DNA of 64,000 nt from Trichoplax adhaerens (lineage: Eukaryota > Placozoa > Uniplacotomia > Trichoplacea > Trichoplacidae): contig NW_002060969.1 of the NCBI RefSeq assembly GCF_000150275.1, forward strand, positions 186,943 through 250,942, in the 5' to 3' direction. A model generated the notes under the pieces. The model had not been told where the DNA came from. It saw only the letters and a list, made by a program, of their open reading frames with translations, and made no database searches. Positions 23,911 through 36,252 of the stretch are shown here, in pieces; the first letter of the stretch is position 1; each line of letters opens with the position of its first letter. The translations under genes were made by a program, and so were the position numbers.

Positions 23911-25993
23911 ATGAGCCAATACTATAAGCGCGATAGCGGTGGGTAAGTCAAAAATTCAACCACAATAACGATTTGTGAATAGTACATATTCTTTTTCACT
24001 GACAGTTAATATAATCGGTATGGTATCTCACGGCTATACTATCATACTACAATATCCTATATATGGTATACTGTATTTTGCTAACTGCAGTCCTAAGAAA
24101 AGTTTTGAATTCTTTTCGTTATTTAATTGAGGCCACCACCTTATCCAAATGCAAATGCTTGGGGTACCGCTCCTCCTGGAAGGTATCGTACTGTAAATCA
24201 ATATGCAGCCTTATGCGTAAACTTTGGCTTAGTAAGCCTAAAGTAGACGAGGAATATCTGTTATACAATAACTTTCGGGACTATATGATTTTGACTGAAA
24301 TAATAAAAGAATTTCTGAGTTGATATAATTATCTCGAGATTTGATCTAAAAATTATCACTATAGTCTTGATATGTCACGAATTAATCAAGCGATTTTACC
24401 ACAGCGTTCCTGAGGAGGAGACGTTATCTAATCCACAAAGCGTCCGTGAGCAGAAAGTCAACCGGCAGGTAAATAATCATAATAAGAATTAGACATACAA
24501 TTTAAGTACTAGAACGGCGCCTTCTAATGGTACTAAGATTTTGTTCAATGATAAGTCTAGTCGGAAAAATAAATTAGGGATTAGCTTATATCCTATGGTA
24601 TATTGAAAGCTGTAATAAGTTTTATGTGTCTAATTAAATTCTGGTGCGATTAGTAATGTCAGATTAGCTTTACTATCGTTACACTCTCAGTTATAAGTTA
24701 AATATTAAAGTACTACTGCATATATGCTAGCATAGGTCATATAGTATTAAAAGGGTATATCATCGAATGAGATCATTAAACTGCTAAATCTAAGTTCACT
24801 ACAGTAACTAGTTCCCATGTATTTTTGGAATCACTAATACGAATGTAACATCAATTCTGTGATGGAGTAGATTTCTTTGCTATCAGCTCTTATAATCAAG
24901 TTAAACAGTGTGAATTGATAGCTCTAAAGCAGTTTATATCACTCTATTACAAAACTAGGTAGTTACTGTAGTTACATTTAAATATATACAAATGTGGAAT
25001 TCATACGACATATGACTTCGAACGTCACTTATATACCGCACAGCTATGGAGCATCGCTATAGTGATTTCTGTTAAAACTGTTTTCCCAGTGTTTACGATA
25101 AGGCATTGCCGTGCAATATATATTAATTTTCTCCTTAGTACTACTGACAGAGATTTATAATGAATTATCAATCCAAAATGTTAATCTCCGTTGTATTCTA
25201 AATTTATTCTAAATTTTTCTGTAGAGGTTTTTAAATAAATGCAGACCACAGTATATATATATACACAGGCACCTAAATCAACTGATATACTTAATAGAAG
25301 GCAATGGCACATAAATAAACAATTATTATTATGCTACTACAAAGCCTGCTAATGCTATATTAATATATTTCAAATTATACATATCACGTTCATAAGACAA
25401 CCTCTTTAAGATGTACGAAAAATTTCTGTTTTCTACTAACCAATTTGGAAGATCTTTTACTTAATTTAACATATAATACTATGAAACATGGAGACATAAA
25501 ATACCATATGATATGTAATATTAATTAAATTTCGACTATCAACGTCCCAGCTAATATAAATTCATACATTGTATATATACATAATATGTATGTGTAATAC
25601 AAAAATTTATTAAAGACAGGTTACTTTTACAGGGCATGTATGAATTCAGAATTTGAACTCTACAGTTAACAAAACTTAATATGACAGTAATAAGATAGAT
25701 TACGACTTTAAGAATTAATCTTACATACAAGAAATTCACATAAATAATAATTATTGAAACAAACAGTATGTGATCTCAACAACTTACTTCTTTCGAGAAT
25801 CTTTGCGCTAAATTTTTCGTCATGTTTTTATACTTTTACCTAATCTTTTAAAGTTAAACATGATAACCGTTGTCATTATTACATTGTTATATAGAGAGAG
25901 CTATTGGAGGCCAGGCAGAAGGTGAAGCGTGTGCAAGCTGGTAAGACTATTGTGATGGAGGGTTCAAAGAGTCTGCGGACGTGGACTTCTTAG
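23911..25993 (+). CDS. Small unrecognised protein, four exons
   Basis: I do not recognise this gene. Four exons join in phase with canonical GT-AG borders and no internal stop: 23911-23942, 24132-24182, 24405-24468, 25895-25993, giving about 81 residues. The N-terminus is MSQYYKRDSGGPPPYPNANA, a Gly/Pro/Tyr-rich, probably flexible segment. The middle is acidic to polar (VPEEETLSNPQSVREQK). The C-terminus is a strongly charged predicted helix (RELLEARQKVKRVQAGK) followed by SKSLRTWTS and the stop. No signal peptide or membrane segment is visible. The last exon is clearly richer in G and C than the surrounding intron. The ATG follows array C by 120 bp, like the better supported genes here, which strengthens the start. 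Support is splice logic only, so the model may be incomplete. Confidence 0.5.
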
Positions 25994-26651
25994 GCATTTT
26001 ACAATAATGATACAAGGGGTTATTAGAAAAAAGAGATATTTATTGTAGAGAATAACTAGGTACAGTGTGGTAGTTACTGGTGGATCAGCGTATAAGCTGT
26101 CGTGAAGTAACGTGTGTAGATACTAACACTAACAAATGCAACTGAACAAATCTGAGGCAAAAATCATCAGTATTTACAGTTTTAGAGAGAGAACACATGT
26201 AGAGAATAGGATTGTAGAATTAGATACATCATATACCATAAACAGGCTATACAATAGTAAATAATTGTAGGAAATAGCGAAGACTGTAACTATTATTATC
26301 ACAATACGTTTTTTGCGATCTATCTACGTTTATAAGATCACAGATTTCGTCAAGTACAAAGACATTAGTTTCAGGCCAATCTTAAATATATAATCAAATA
26401 TCTCAGTTTGCAACTTTTTGGGAAATACTAATAGATACGAAGAATATAGTTATCAGTTTCATGGCTATAAATGTTGTCTCGGGTACCAAATATGATATGT
26501 ATGTTACGCCTAAGTATTAATGCTATATTTCTTATGTAGAACTCATACTTTGTATAAATTTTAAATAAAAGCTTAAATTTATATGATGGTTTATAATCTC
26601 AGCTACTAAAAACTAGAGGTTTTAGATAAATTATTTTATATTTAAGGCAAG

Positions 26652-29600
26652 ATGCAGCTAAATGATCATCGCCCAACTTCGTCTAAATCAGGGAGAAGCA
26701 TACCCCAAGTACCATCTTACAAAGATGCAGAAGGTAATATATAAAGGTAGCATAGAACGTAGCGATCGCGTTACTATTCTTTCAGTTAAAGATTTGATAA
26801 CATTACAGTATATCTTTCATTACCATAGATAAATTTCCAAATTGTTATCAGTATTTCAAAAGGCGGATCGGACAATTAATCATAGCACATAAATGATCTC
26901 CTAAAATACTTCATCACGTACAAGTTTCGCAGATTAATTGGAATAACCTCAAACTATAGGATTTCTAAACATTTCTAATTCTTTAGCCCTTGATTTATTT
27001 GTGACCTTATGATACAGTGCTTACATTAATAATAAACTTTTATAAAATGTTACATTAACACAAAAATAATAGCCCAGAAGACTAGTGTTATACGGCAGTA
27101 TACAGTAAATATATATATATATTAATTACAAAATATTACGATTTAATTATAATATCAACAAAACACTATTTTAGTTACTAAAGTTGGCAAAATAACATTT
27201 ATGGCTTACGTTTGATATAATACTGTAACTGAAATTAGATATTCTAGAATCCATTATTTTTCAAAGATGAGAAGTTATGCTTCGATTATAGTTATTATTT
27301 TAATCTGCAACAAAAATTCTAAACTGTTAAGATAAACTATACTGTAGTATAGCTGTATAAGTACATCCATATAATTGATATTATTGCTCGTATAAAGAAT
27401 ACTTATTGAATACTTGGACAATTCGCTGAAATGCTTTACGTATGGCTCACATCTGAGGTTATAGATTTATGAAAGATCAGACATTCTTCTGGTTATTCGA
27501 ATTCTACACCAATCGTGCACATCATCATATCTTAAATAGACGCACTTCCTGGTGTTATTAGCTTAGCTTTGTAATTAATATTAGATAAGTCGATTATACT
27601 AACGTTATCAAATTGCCATCCTTATTCAGTTATATACATGCATACCGTACCTGCGATCTCTAGCATATTTTTACAATTCAGCTCTTGGCAGGATAGGTTT
27701 TGCTATGAATGCGAATCGTTTTTGTACAACTCTTTAGGATTAGAGTATACTTTTTTAAATTTACTATATACCAATAATGTAAACTTAAATATACATACCT
27801 ATAATATAACTACTACTGGATGAAGCTATAATAACCTGGATAACATAAGATACTAACGGAAGACACAAATTAAAACATAAAATTACGCGATATGCAGGTA
27901 CCGAATATTTACAGATGGACAATGATGATAATTTTGCATCTTCCGCGACGAAAGTTATGGACTTCAACAATAATAAAGAAAGCCCGTCATCTGCATCTGC
28001 AAAAGTAAACGATAAAATGCTATTGGTCGATTATGTGTAGTAATGTATAAATAAAATCTACTTTTCAATAGTAGTAGTATTTGCAGAATGATTTTTATAA
28101 ACTTCAACAAAGTAACGTAACTGTAAATAATATTAGGCTGTATCGGAAACAGAACGTAAACTAGCAAATCTTGGCTTGCGGCATGAAATTAATTATGATG
28201 AAGACGAAGAAGATATCGAATCATCGGCTGTAATTCCTATCCAGGACAAATCTCAAGTTCCTACTCACAGATCTCCTCGTTCTTATCCATCAAAAGAGGT
28301 ACTGTAATATTTTTGTGATATTTTATTTGAGCATGCAGTTTCATGCGATAAGGTTACAGTACTAAATGCTCTCTTATCTTACCTTACTCACGTCACACGT
28401 ACAAATGCATAGCATTATCTGCATAGTTTTACCCGATATCTCTTGCTAATATCGGATTGTTGGTAAAATATAATTATCGTAATAATTTCCCCATTTTCAA
28501 TTCCGTACCTGCCTATTGTTACACTATCGTATACATATTAATTTTCGTACATGTAATAGCATAACATCTCACTACATTTCACAGCAGGTACATTGAATAC
28601 TAAATTTATCATTTCTTTACGATTAAATTTTTAGTTAGAATATATTATGGAAATTGTTTATTTCCTGATAAGATTAAATGTTTAATTGGCTTTAAAAACG
28701 TAATACGAGCAAATACTATTTTCCAATAAGGAATATTCACCCTCTGGATCCCCTGAGGATTCATCGATATTTAATCTTGATATCGATAATATAGAAAAAT
28801 TTATTCAAAGGTACATAAAATTAAAATCGTACGACCAAGATCAATTAGTAACAATGTATCGAGAATGATTGCTAAATTACAATGACCTTAACGTTGTTAG
28901 CACTGCTCCACAAGATACTACAATAAAATGTAGGATTAGCAGAGATAAAAAAGGGGTGGATCGGGGAATCTATCCTACTTATTATCTCCACCTGGAAAGA
29001 GAGGATGGTAAAAAGGTAAAATCTAAAATCATCTAATCCTTAGTGTATAATCTTAATGTATTAGGTAATAACTGAATTACTGTTCTTAGATTTTCCTTAT
29101 GGCAGGTCGCAAACGAAAGAAAAGTAAAACTTCGAACTATTTGATATCGAATGATGCTACTGATCTTTCCAGAAATGGAGAAAGCTTTGTTGGTAAACTA
29201 AGGTAATGCAATAGTATGATCAGCATAATTGTACGATGATTTCGGCGGTTACTGAAAGGTCATAAACAATTTCTGGATTATAGATCAAATTTGATTGGAA
29301 CTCGTTTTACAGTATACGATAATGGTATAAATCCTGCGAAAGGTTCAGTTGGCATTGACGGAAGTAGTAATAGAGAAGAGCTCGCCGCCATAATATACGT
29401 GAGAACCATCACTTTTACGGAGTTATCAAGTACGATGTACACCTACCTTGCGTCTTCTTTTTAATTTATTCAAAGGATACCAATGTTCTTGGTTTCAAAG
29501 GACCTAGAAAAATGACAATTCTTATCCCTGGGATGGATGCAAATCAGGAAAGAGTGGCTGTTAGACCGAGAAATGTAAATATTTAAAGATTTGTGCTCTA

Positions 29601-30378
29601 TTTGTGACTGATTTAATTTACTACAAAACCTTTGTAATTTCTTAGCTAATATGTATAACTACGGCTGTATCTGGAACACGATAATACTAGTCCATCATAC
29701 AGTAATTTGTCAGTGATTTGGTATAAAACATGCCCAGTAAATAAACATCTTATAGGAGCTTTTAAACGTGTCCTGTTTTTTTGAATCGTCATCAACATTA
29801 CACTGTGCAACTCTTTCTTAGGCTAATGAAACATTATTAGAGAGATGGAAAAGTGGTAGAATGGATAATTTATTAGAACTGCACAATAAAGCACCTGAAT
29901 GGAACGATAGTAAGACACTTATTTTGGAATTTATATCTAACAATCCATCAGTCCATATTGCTAAATTAAAGTCAAGTTGATATAATTTTATTGTAAAATT
30001 ATACATGTTATCCAGAAATAGTATCACTATTTGTAATTCGTGTTTAATTTTAGATACCCAATCATATGTTCTTAACTTTCACGGGAGAGTAACTCAAGCA
30101 TCAGTAAAGAATTTTCAAGTTGTTCATGATAATGATGGTAAGAATAAATTGTATCTTTCATGTACTAGTTTATTGATTGATATGCAGGATTAATAGCAGC
30201 AGACTCCGCAAACTTTAAGTATTTATATTCATTGAACTTTGCAGTTGATTACATCATAATGCAGTTCGGTCGGGTATCAGAAGATGCTTTCACTATGGAC
30301 TACAAATATCCGTTATCGGCATTGCAAGCTTTTGCTATTAGCTTAAGCAGTTTTGATGGAAAATTGGCTTGTGAATGA
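26652..30378 (+). CDS. Tubby-like protein (TULP/TUB family)
   Basis: Phosphoinositide-binding Tubby protein; TULP3-type members deliver membrane receptors into cilia with IFT-A (family knowledge). Eleven exons in phase: 26652-26733, 27898-28004, 28137-28298, 28731-28810, 28901-29015, 29090-29202, 29284-29398, 29476-29574, 29822-29909, 30054-30137, 30245-30378; 392 residues. The N-terminal part (about 1-145) is polar and acidic, with [20 protein letters not shown]. The C-terminal Tubby barrel (about 146-392) is highly conserved: [74 protein letters not shown] and the family's terminal [15 protein letters not shown]. The basic residues of [10 protein letters not shown] and [12 protein letters not shown] match the lipid-binding region. 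I cannot place it more finely among TUB, TULP1, TULP2 and TULP3. Unlike most neighbours it has no pentamer array directly upstream. Confidence 0.94.
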
Positions 30379-32972
30379 TGTTTTCTCTGCCATAATTTAA
30401 GATTCTAGAGATATTCGTACAGTTATCTGTTTGCATGTGTAATGTAGTATTGTTTTACTATCTCAAGTTACTTTATTCAAGTAAATTGGCGGCTAAATTG
30501 AAAATAATAACATTCTTATAACTTAGAGGTATAAAAAAGTGATATTAAAGAAAGATCATATCGTTACTAGACTGTAGATCATAAACCAGCCATTATCCCT
30601 GTGCGTAGATTCACCATTTACTAAATGGCGACCTATTATCACGGTACTCGTGTAATGACTTTAACAGTTTTCATTTTAACACTAACAATATATAGGAGCA
30701 TTCAAAACTGTTCTCTAAATAATTATAATGATTACAAATATCCTTAATAAAACTGTAACTGCCTTAATGTATCATATACGGTTTTATATTTATCCACATT
30801 TTAATGGATTATGTAGTATCATTTCCCTTTCCGGTTACTGCGTTATGCTCTGCATTCCTACTGTTTACTTATTTATTTACTGTGGTATTTATTAATAACT
30901 AGTACTAGTTTAAAGTTTTAATCAATTTCTAAATCAAGCTGACGTTTCATGTTGATAGCAAACTTACCTACATTACTGTCTAGCGATATGCTTTTCAGTA
31001 CCACAACTTTTAACTGCAACACTGTACAGACGCAGTATAAATTTACGGTAATTCGATAACACTACTAGCCCGGAATGGCAGGACCTCTAGTGTAGTTTTG
31101 AGAATCAAGCTACAGTAAGGATCACGATCATCGTTCGTACCAGTGATGTATAACGTGTGTGTAAGTTATCTTAAATATTCGTATGTTTTTGTAGATGAAA
31201 TGTTTAAGAATTTTTCTCTTAAAAGTCCCTGCCGTATCACATCTCGTGCATGTGGCAGCCAGATTTTCTTGCTGTCATGCAAATATTAATGGTAGCCAGC
31301 CAATAAATGCAGAACACATTCCTGATATCAGAGATTATTCAACCAATAGTAAAACATTTCTTGTTGTCATGAAATTATCCCCCTAGTGTTCCGCAATTAC
31401 AGTAGCACAAGTATCACTGTCTACAGCATAAATATAAGCAGTAACGTCGTATGGTACGCTGAATCACCAAATATTCCTGTTTGCAGGTCTTCATCTCGAA
31501 GCACTTTAATAAGTCATTCTTGATTATTCTAAACAATCGTAACCTATACTCATGTCATTAAACAAAGAACATTACAGTACCGAAATTATATCAAATACAC
31601 ATTTTCACAAAATGATCACCTTCATGGTTATACTTATGTATAAGTATCTTCGTCAAAATCCCGTTTTCCTCGTATACCGAACTCAACTAATATAAAACCT
31701 AACAGTTTCTCTCCATAACTAAAAATTTATCCAACTACTACTCACGATTGGTTTGTGTTGCCAGTAGGATAAAATAAACATTTAACCTATAACTAGGGTA
31801 TCCGGGCGTATATTTACGCTCGTTGAAGATTGTCTAGTGCACCATCGCTCGTATTGTACTCGCGTATCCTACTGATTTTTATTTTATGTACTCACATATT
31901 AGGGTACAACGTACTGTAGTGTACACTTCTTCTTGTAATATCATTTCGATTTTAAGTGAGTATATTGATCTTGAAGAATAGTTGTCTGCTTTTAAATTAT
32001 TGATCATTTTTTGCAATAACATCATAAATTGAGATCCATAATTTTGGGTTACCCAACTACATATTGCGGATAGCAGTCTATTACATAATTTTAATTTTAA
32101 TTATATTAGTAAATGTTTCACAATGAGATATCCCAAGTGAGGGCAGCTTTGAATCATTACAATTATAATAATTAATTTAATTTAATTTTTATACTATTAA
32201 ACAACTACAAAGCTATTAATAAATTAGTGTAATATTTCTAGCCTTCCTTTTCTTTAAAGTTTCGATGAATTGATGTAAATTACGTTTTACCACCTTAGTA
32301 AAATGTTGATTAATTTTTTGTGGTAAGTTCTGATTTAGCTATTCATGGGTTCCTCACTATCAAAGCTTAGGCATATCATAGCATTATCAACAACACAAGG
32401 AAATTGACACCGATACAATTTTCGCATATCGCGCCTCATTAAGCCACAGCCGATACCCTTTCACGTCAAAGACAGCTACTTCCACTTTACTAGGGCTGAG
32501 TAATTCTAGTAGCAGACCCTGATTCTTCTAGCCGTGATATAACAATTATTAAAAAAGATCGCCATTTTTCGAATGTACGTGTATAACGACCACAACTTCG
32601 CTTGAGATATTTTAGATTGCATGGTATCTTTACCAAATTTTCATCTGAATTAATCCAATTTCTATTCCAACTCTTTTAACATTCTACAGAAGCAGCGATT
32701 TTCATTAACGCAACATTTCAATATTCTATTTATATCTCTTCAAATAGAATATACAATGAACGGTGAATGTCCTTAAAAATGATATAATTTCGCTCGCTGT
32801 AGTAACGTTCAATGCAAGCTTTTCATTTTTTGTTAGATTAGTTGACCTTATCGTAACTTTTAGTAATTTTATAAGATCATGCGTAAAATATGGTATAGCC
32901 CATCTCTTAACACGTACTGTTCTTGTGTATTATAAAACTTAAATCCGAATTTACGCTACTGTATCACAATTA
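30379..32972. other. Intergenic between convergent genes, no gene seen
   Basis: About 2.6 kb of AT-rich DNA between the 3' ends of the Tubby gene and the minus-strand DEP-domain gene. No exon-like stretch with family similarity was found on either strand. Pentamer arrays are absent here, in contrast to the 5' flanks. Confidence 0.6.
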
Positions 32973-34938
32973 TTATAAATATTCGGAATTTCTGGTATCT
33001 GTGAAGCTTGCATCAGGATGATGCTTAAGGAATAATTTTAAAAAGATTTCTTTTCGCTTCATTGGAACAGAATTATCATTGATGACACTTGACAGAAGTT
33101 TACGAAGTGATTCCTACAAATCAAAATTATAAATTAATATATTGATGTTTTAACTTAAAATGCAACGTGCAAACTGCTGACATGCATATCAGCATCCTGT
33201 ATATAAACGAGTAAATTGGGAATGTATCCATTCTTGCCTTAGTGCAGGCACTTGCTTCACTTTGATACTGATCTACAGACTGTCTAAAACAAAAAACTTG
33301 GCCACGATAACCGTCTTGAACTTCAATTGGCTTGAATTCAATCTCTTGACAGTTGATAATCATGAACTTTACTAGCTCATCGATTTTTATGCTCTAGCCA
33401 CATACGGTTTAGAAAACGTGCTGTAATTAGTTTTTCAAGGGTAAAATGATAACATTGTCTTGTATTGTAAGATATGCTATTTTATACGCTAGAAATAATA
33501 TGTATACATGCTTGAATACAATACTATCCTTACCTCAAATTTCTTGATCATGCAGTTGCTAAAATTTTGATAAACAAACTGCGCTTCAATGTTTACTCCC
33601 AGCGTTTTGTAAGTTATTGTATGATTAATGAACCGTAACAATTTCGAAAGCAGTATTTTGTAACTTGGAGGGAGGAGAAACAAGAGAAATTGTAATGCTC
33701 TACAGGCTCTCGTACTTTTACCCATCTTAATTAAATCCTCTATGGAATTGTAGATTACCGTTAAACTAGGTGGAAGCAAAGGCTGAGACAAGGAATCATA
33801 TCGTCTTAAAACAGCATAAAATAGTTCTTTCCTCGCTTCCTAAATTAAACAATACATAATGGCATGCGTCAAATAAATACTAGCACTGTATGTACTGAAT
33901 AGCCAGCTTTAAGGTTAATAAAAAAACTAAACTAGAAGATACAAACTAAAATATGTTTTGCAACTTCTGTACAACTCCTAAATTAAGGTAGGCATGAGAT
34001 CTTCAATCTCAGGTTTGTGTTTTGACGTAGATAGATGTAGATGTACTGTACTGTAGTTACGCCTACGTTATTGTACTGTACGTTGTGTTCAGTGAATTGC
34101 TAGGTATAATTAATTACTGTAAGTCTAGTCATGTTACAACACGTACGCATACATTCGATAATGAAAACTGGTCAGGTCTTACATGAGCTGAATTTTTAGT
34201 AAAACTTCCTTCTTCTTCAGGCCATGGCTTGTTGAGGCAGTTGAATGCTAACGCTACCCAAGTTTTATCAGTATCCGATTGACAGTGATATATCTCAGAA
34301 TAGTTCTGCTTGCTTATGATGGCCAAAAAGGATTGAAAGTCATCGCCATCACAGTTACTTTGATCTAACGAAAGAGTAGACATTGTATCTCGAAATTTCA
34401 TAACGTCTTCTAAGAAAGGAATTTCTATGAGTTGCAGTAACCGGCGTAAAGCGATTTCTCTTGTCATACTTTTTATTCCCATTTCGTAACTACTACCCCC
34501 AGTGATGTCAGAAATTTTCGATGTAGCACTGCGAGTGTGAGCTTTCTTTGATCCGTCGGCAGCACGAAGGATCTTAACCAAATTGTAGTCTTTTAGCTTT
34601 GTATCACTATTTTTCCGGTTGACTAAGCAATATGTACTATTTTTTGTCCTAAATTTTGCTAACTTAGAATCGAGGCGAATAAGAACATTTCTATCTATTA
34701 AATATTGACCTAACTTGCATAACTGAGCATGTTGTAGTTGCTTGTCCTTTTCCTTTGCAAAGGAAGCTAAGACCCGCAAAAGCTCTTTACCAGTAAAGGA
34801 ATTCTGGAATCCTTTTTTTTTGTAAGACTTGTTTGGAATCGGTAGATTCTCATTCAGGTAATTGATAATATCATTCCACATAACGGTTGCTTTAAATTGT
34901 TGTCTCTCATGTCCATGCTGATCCTTATACCCGCTCAT
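32973..34938 (-). CDS. DEP-domain protein of the DEPDC1/4/7 group
   Basis: Four exons on the minus strand, in phase: 34183-34938, 33534-33839, 33238-33279, 32973-33113; 414 residues. The N-terminal DEP domain (residues about 15-110) reads ATVMWNDIINYLNENL, FQNSFTGKELLRVLASF and LCKLGQYLIDRNVLIRL. DEP domains usually mediate membrane or protein contacts. After a basic linker comes REIALRRLLQLIEIPFLEDV, then a helical segment with LSQPLLPPSLTVIYNSIEDL and RALQFLLFLLPPSYKILLSK, like the RhoGAP-related C-terminal region of DEPDC proteins, and finally TKESLRKLLSSVINDNSVP. It is shorter than human DEPDC7 (about 510) and longer than DEPDC4, so the exact ortholog is uncertain. The intron between the last two exons appears to use a GC donor. 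The start ATG faces ARHGAP1 across array D. Confidence 0.85.
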
Positions 34939-35039
34939 CTCCCTTTGACTACTTCAACGAAATCCTTGTTTAAATAACGCTATTAGACAAGATTAATAAT
35001 AAAATTATGGATCAACTTGATCCGAAATTATTTCCACTC

Positions 35040-36010
35040 TTACATTGCTTACTTGCCCTACAACAAGTACGGTATTTACAACTCAGCCGTTCAGTACAGT
35101 ACTGTATTGTACAGTTAAAAAAACCGCCGGAAAACTTTCGTTACTGTATCAGTAAGTCTAACCGTCACGCATAACTTGAGATAATTAACTGTACTGTACA
35201 GTAAGTTAAGTTAAGTTAATCGTACTGTACTGTACACTGTACAGTACAATACGAGTCAAAGATGTACTGTACTGTACAGTGTACAGTACTGTACTGTTGA
35301 GAGATTTTATTAGGACTACTAAGTAAAAGTACTGTACAGTATTGTAGTACTGTACCGTGCATTTGTACAGCAGACAGTACACGGTACGGTATAAAGTTAC
35401 TGAACCTCTGTTAAATGAGCACATTATCGTAAACCGTCAGTAAAGCGACGGGAGTTTGCACTAGTAATAATATAATTTTCGTAGGTAAGAAACGCGTAGT
35501 GCACATTTTTCTCTCTCTTTTGGTAATGATGATCATTACTGTAGCCATAAAAGGTGATCTAGCGTACTATAGTGTACATACTTAGACATCAATTATGAGC
35601 CAGAGCGTACTGTACTGTACTGTAGACTACTAAGTCTATGGTAGTGTACTGTACTGTACAGTAAAATACAGTATTGTACTGTACATTATACAGTACAGTA
35701 CTGTAATTACAAGATACCGGACTCTACAGTACTGTACAGTACAGTACTGTACTGTAGACTGTACTGTAGACTGGACATACCGTACACAGTACAATACAGT
35801 ACAGTGCGTACTGTAGTCGCCAACTTTCCTAACCTCCCCTCCCATGACGGTGGATTTTACTGTACGTTACCGTGTACGTCAGCCGTCGTCAGGCCACTGG
35901 CTCGGCTGCAAGAGAATCTACGCTGCGCTATGCCTCTAGCCATACTACTGTACAGTACAGTACTGTACAGTATACAGTATTATTTTATTTATTTATTTAT
36001 TTTTATCGTG
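35040..36010. repeat. Pentamer array D in the DEPDC-ARHGAP1 divergent promoter region
   Basis: Strand-switching ACAGT/ACTGT runs at 35093-35115, 35188-35390 and 35600-35985. Also a short TTAAG tandem at about 35203-35218, a near-perfect palindrome GTAATGATGATCATTAC at 35524-35540, and a TTTA tract at about 35983-36006. The edges are about 100-150 bp from the DEP gene start (34938) and about 240 bp from the ARHGAP1 start (36253). Open frames inside it simply translate the repeat. Confidence 0.85.
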
Positions 36011-36252
36011 CGGAGACAGAAGAACGACTACAGTACATTTTACTATTCAATAGCGGCTCACATCTGGATAAAAATTTTCTTAAACTTGTAAACTTGGTCT
36101 AAGTAGCCTGTGTTGACAACTAAAAGAGACTAATTTTTGAAACTATATACCATATGAGTACATTAATTTATCCAGCACAGTGTTGTTAAGGTACTGCAAA
36201 GCAACGCTACCTGGATGTTCCTGGAAACGAATTTAGAGTGAAAATTTTTGCC

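Noticed and set aside
31195-31386. Open frame of 63 codons with an apparent signal-like start (MKCLRIFLLKV)
   Set aside because: Isolated, no similarity recognised and no supporting exon phase; a chance frame of this length is expected in 2.6 kb of intergenic DNA.
35206-36102. Open frames in array D with YCTVQYSTVQ-like products
   Set aside because: Same repeat artefact as in array A.
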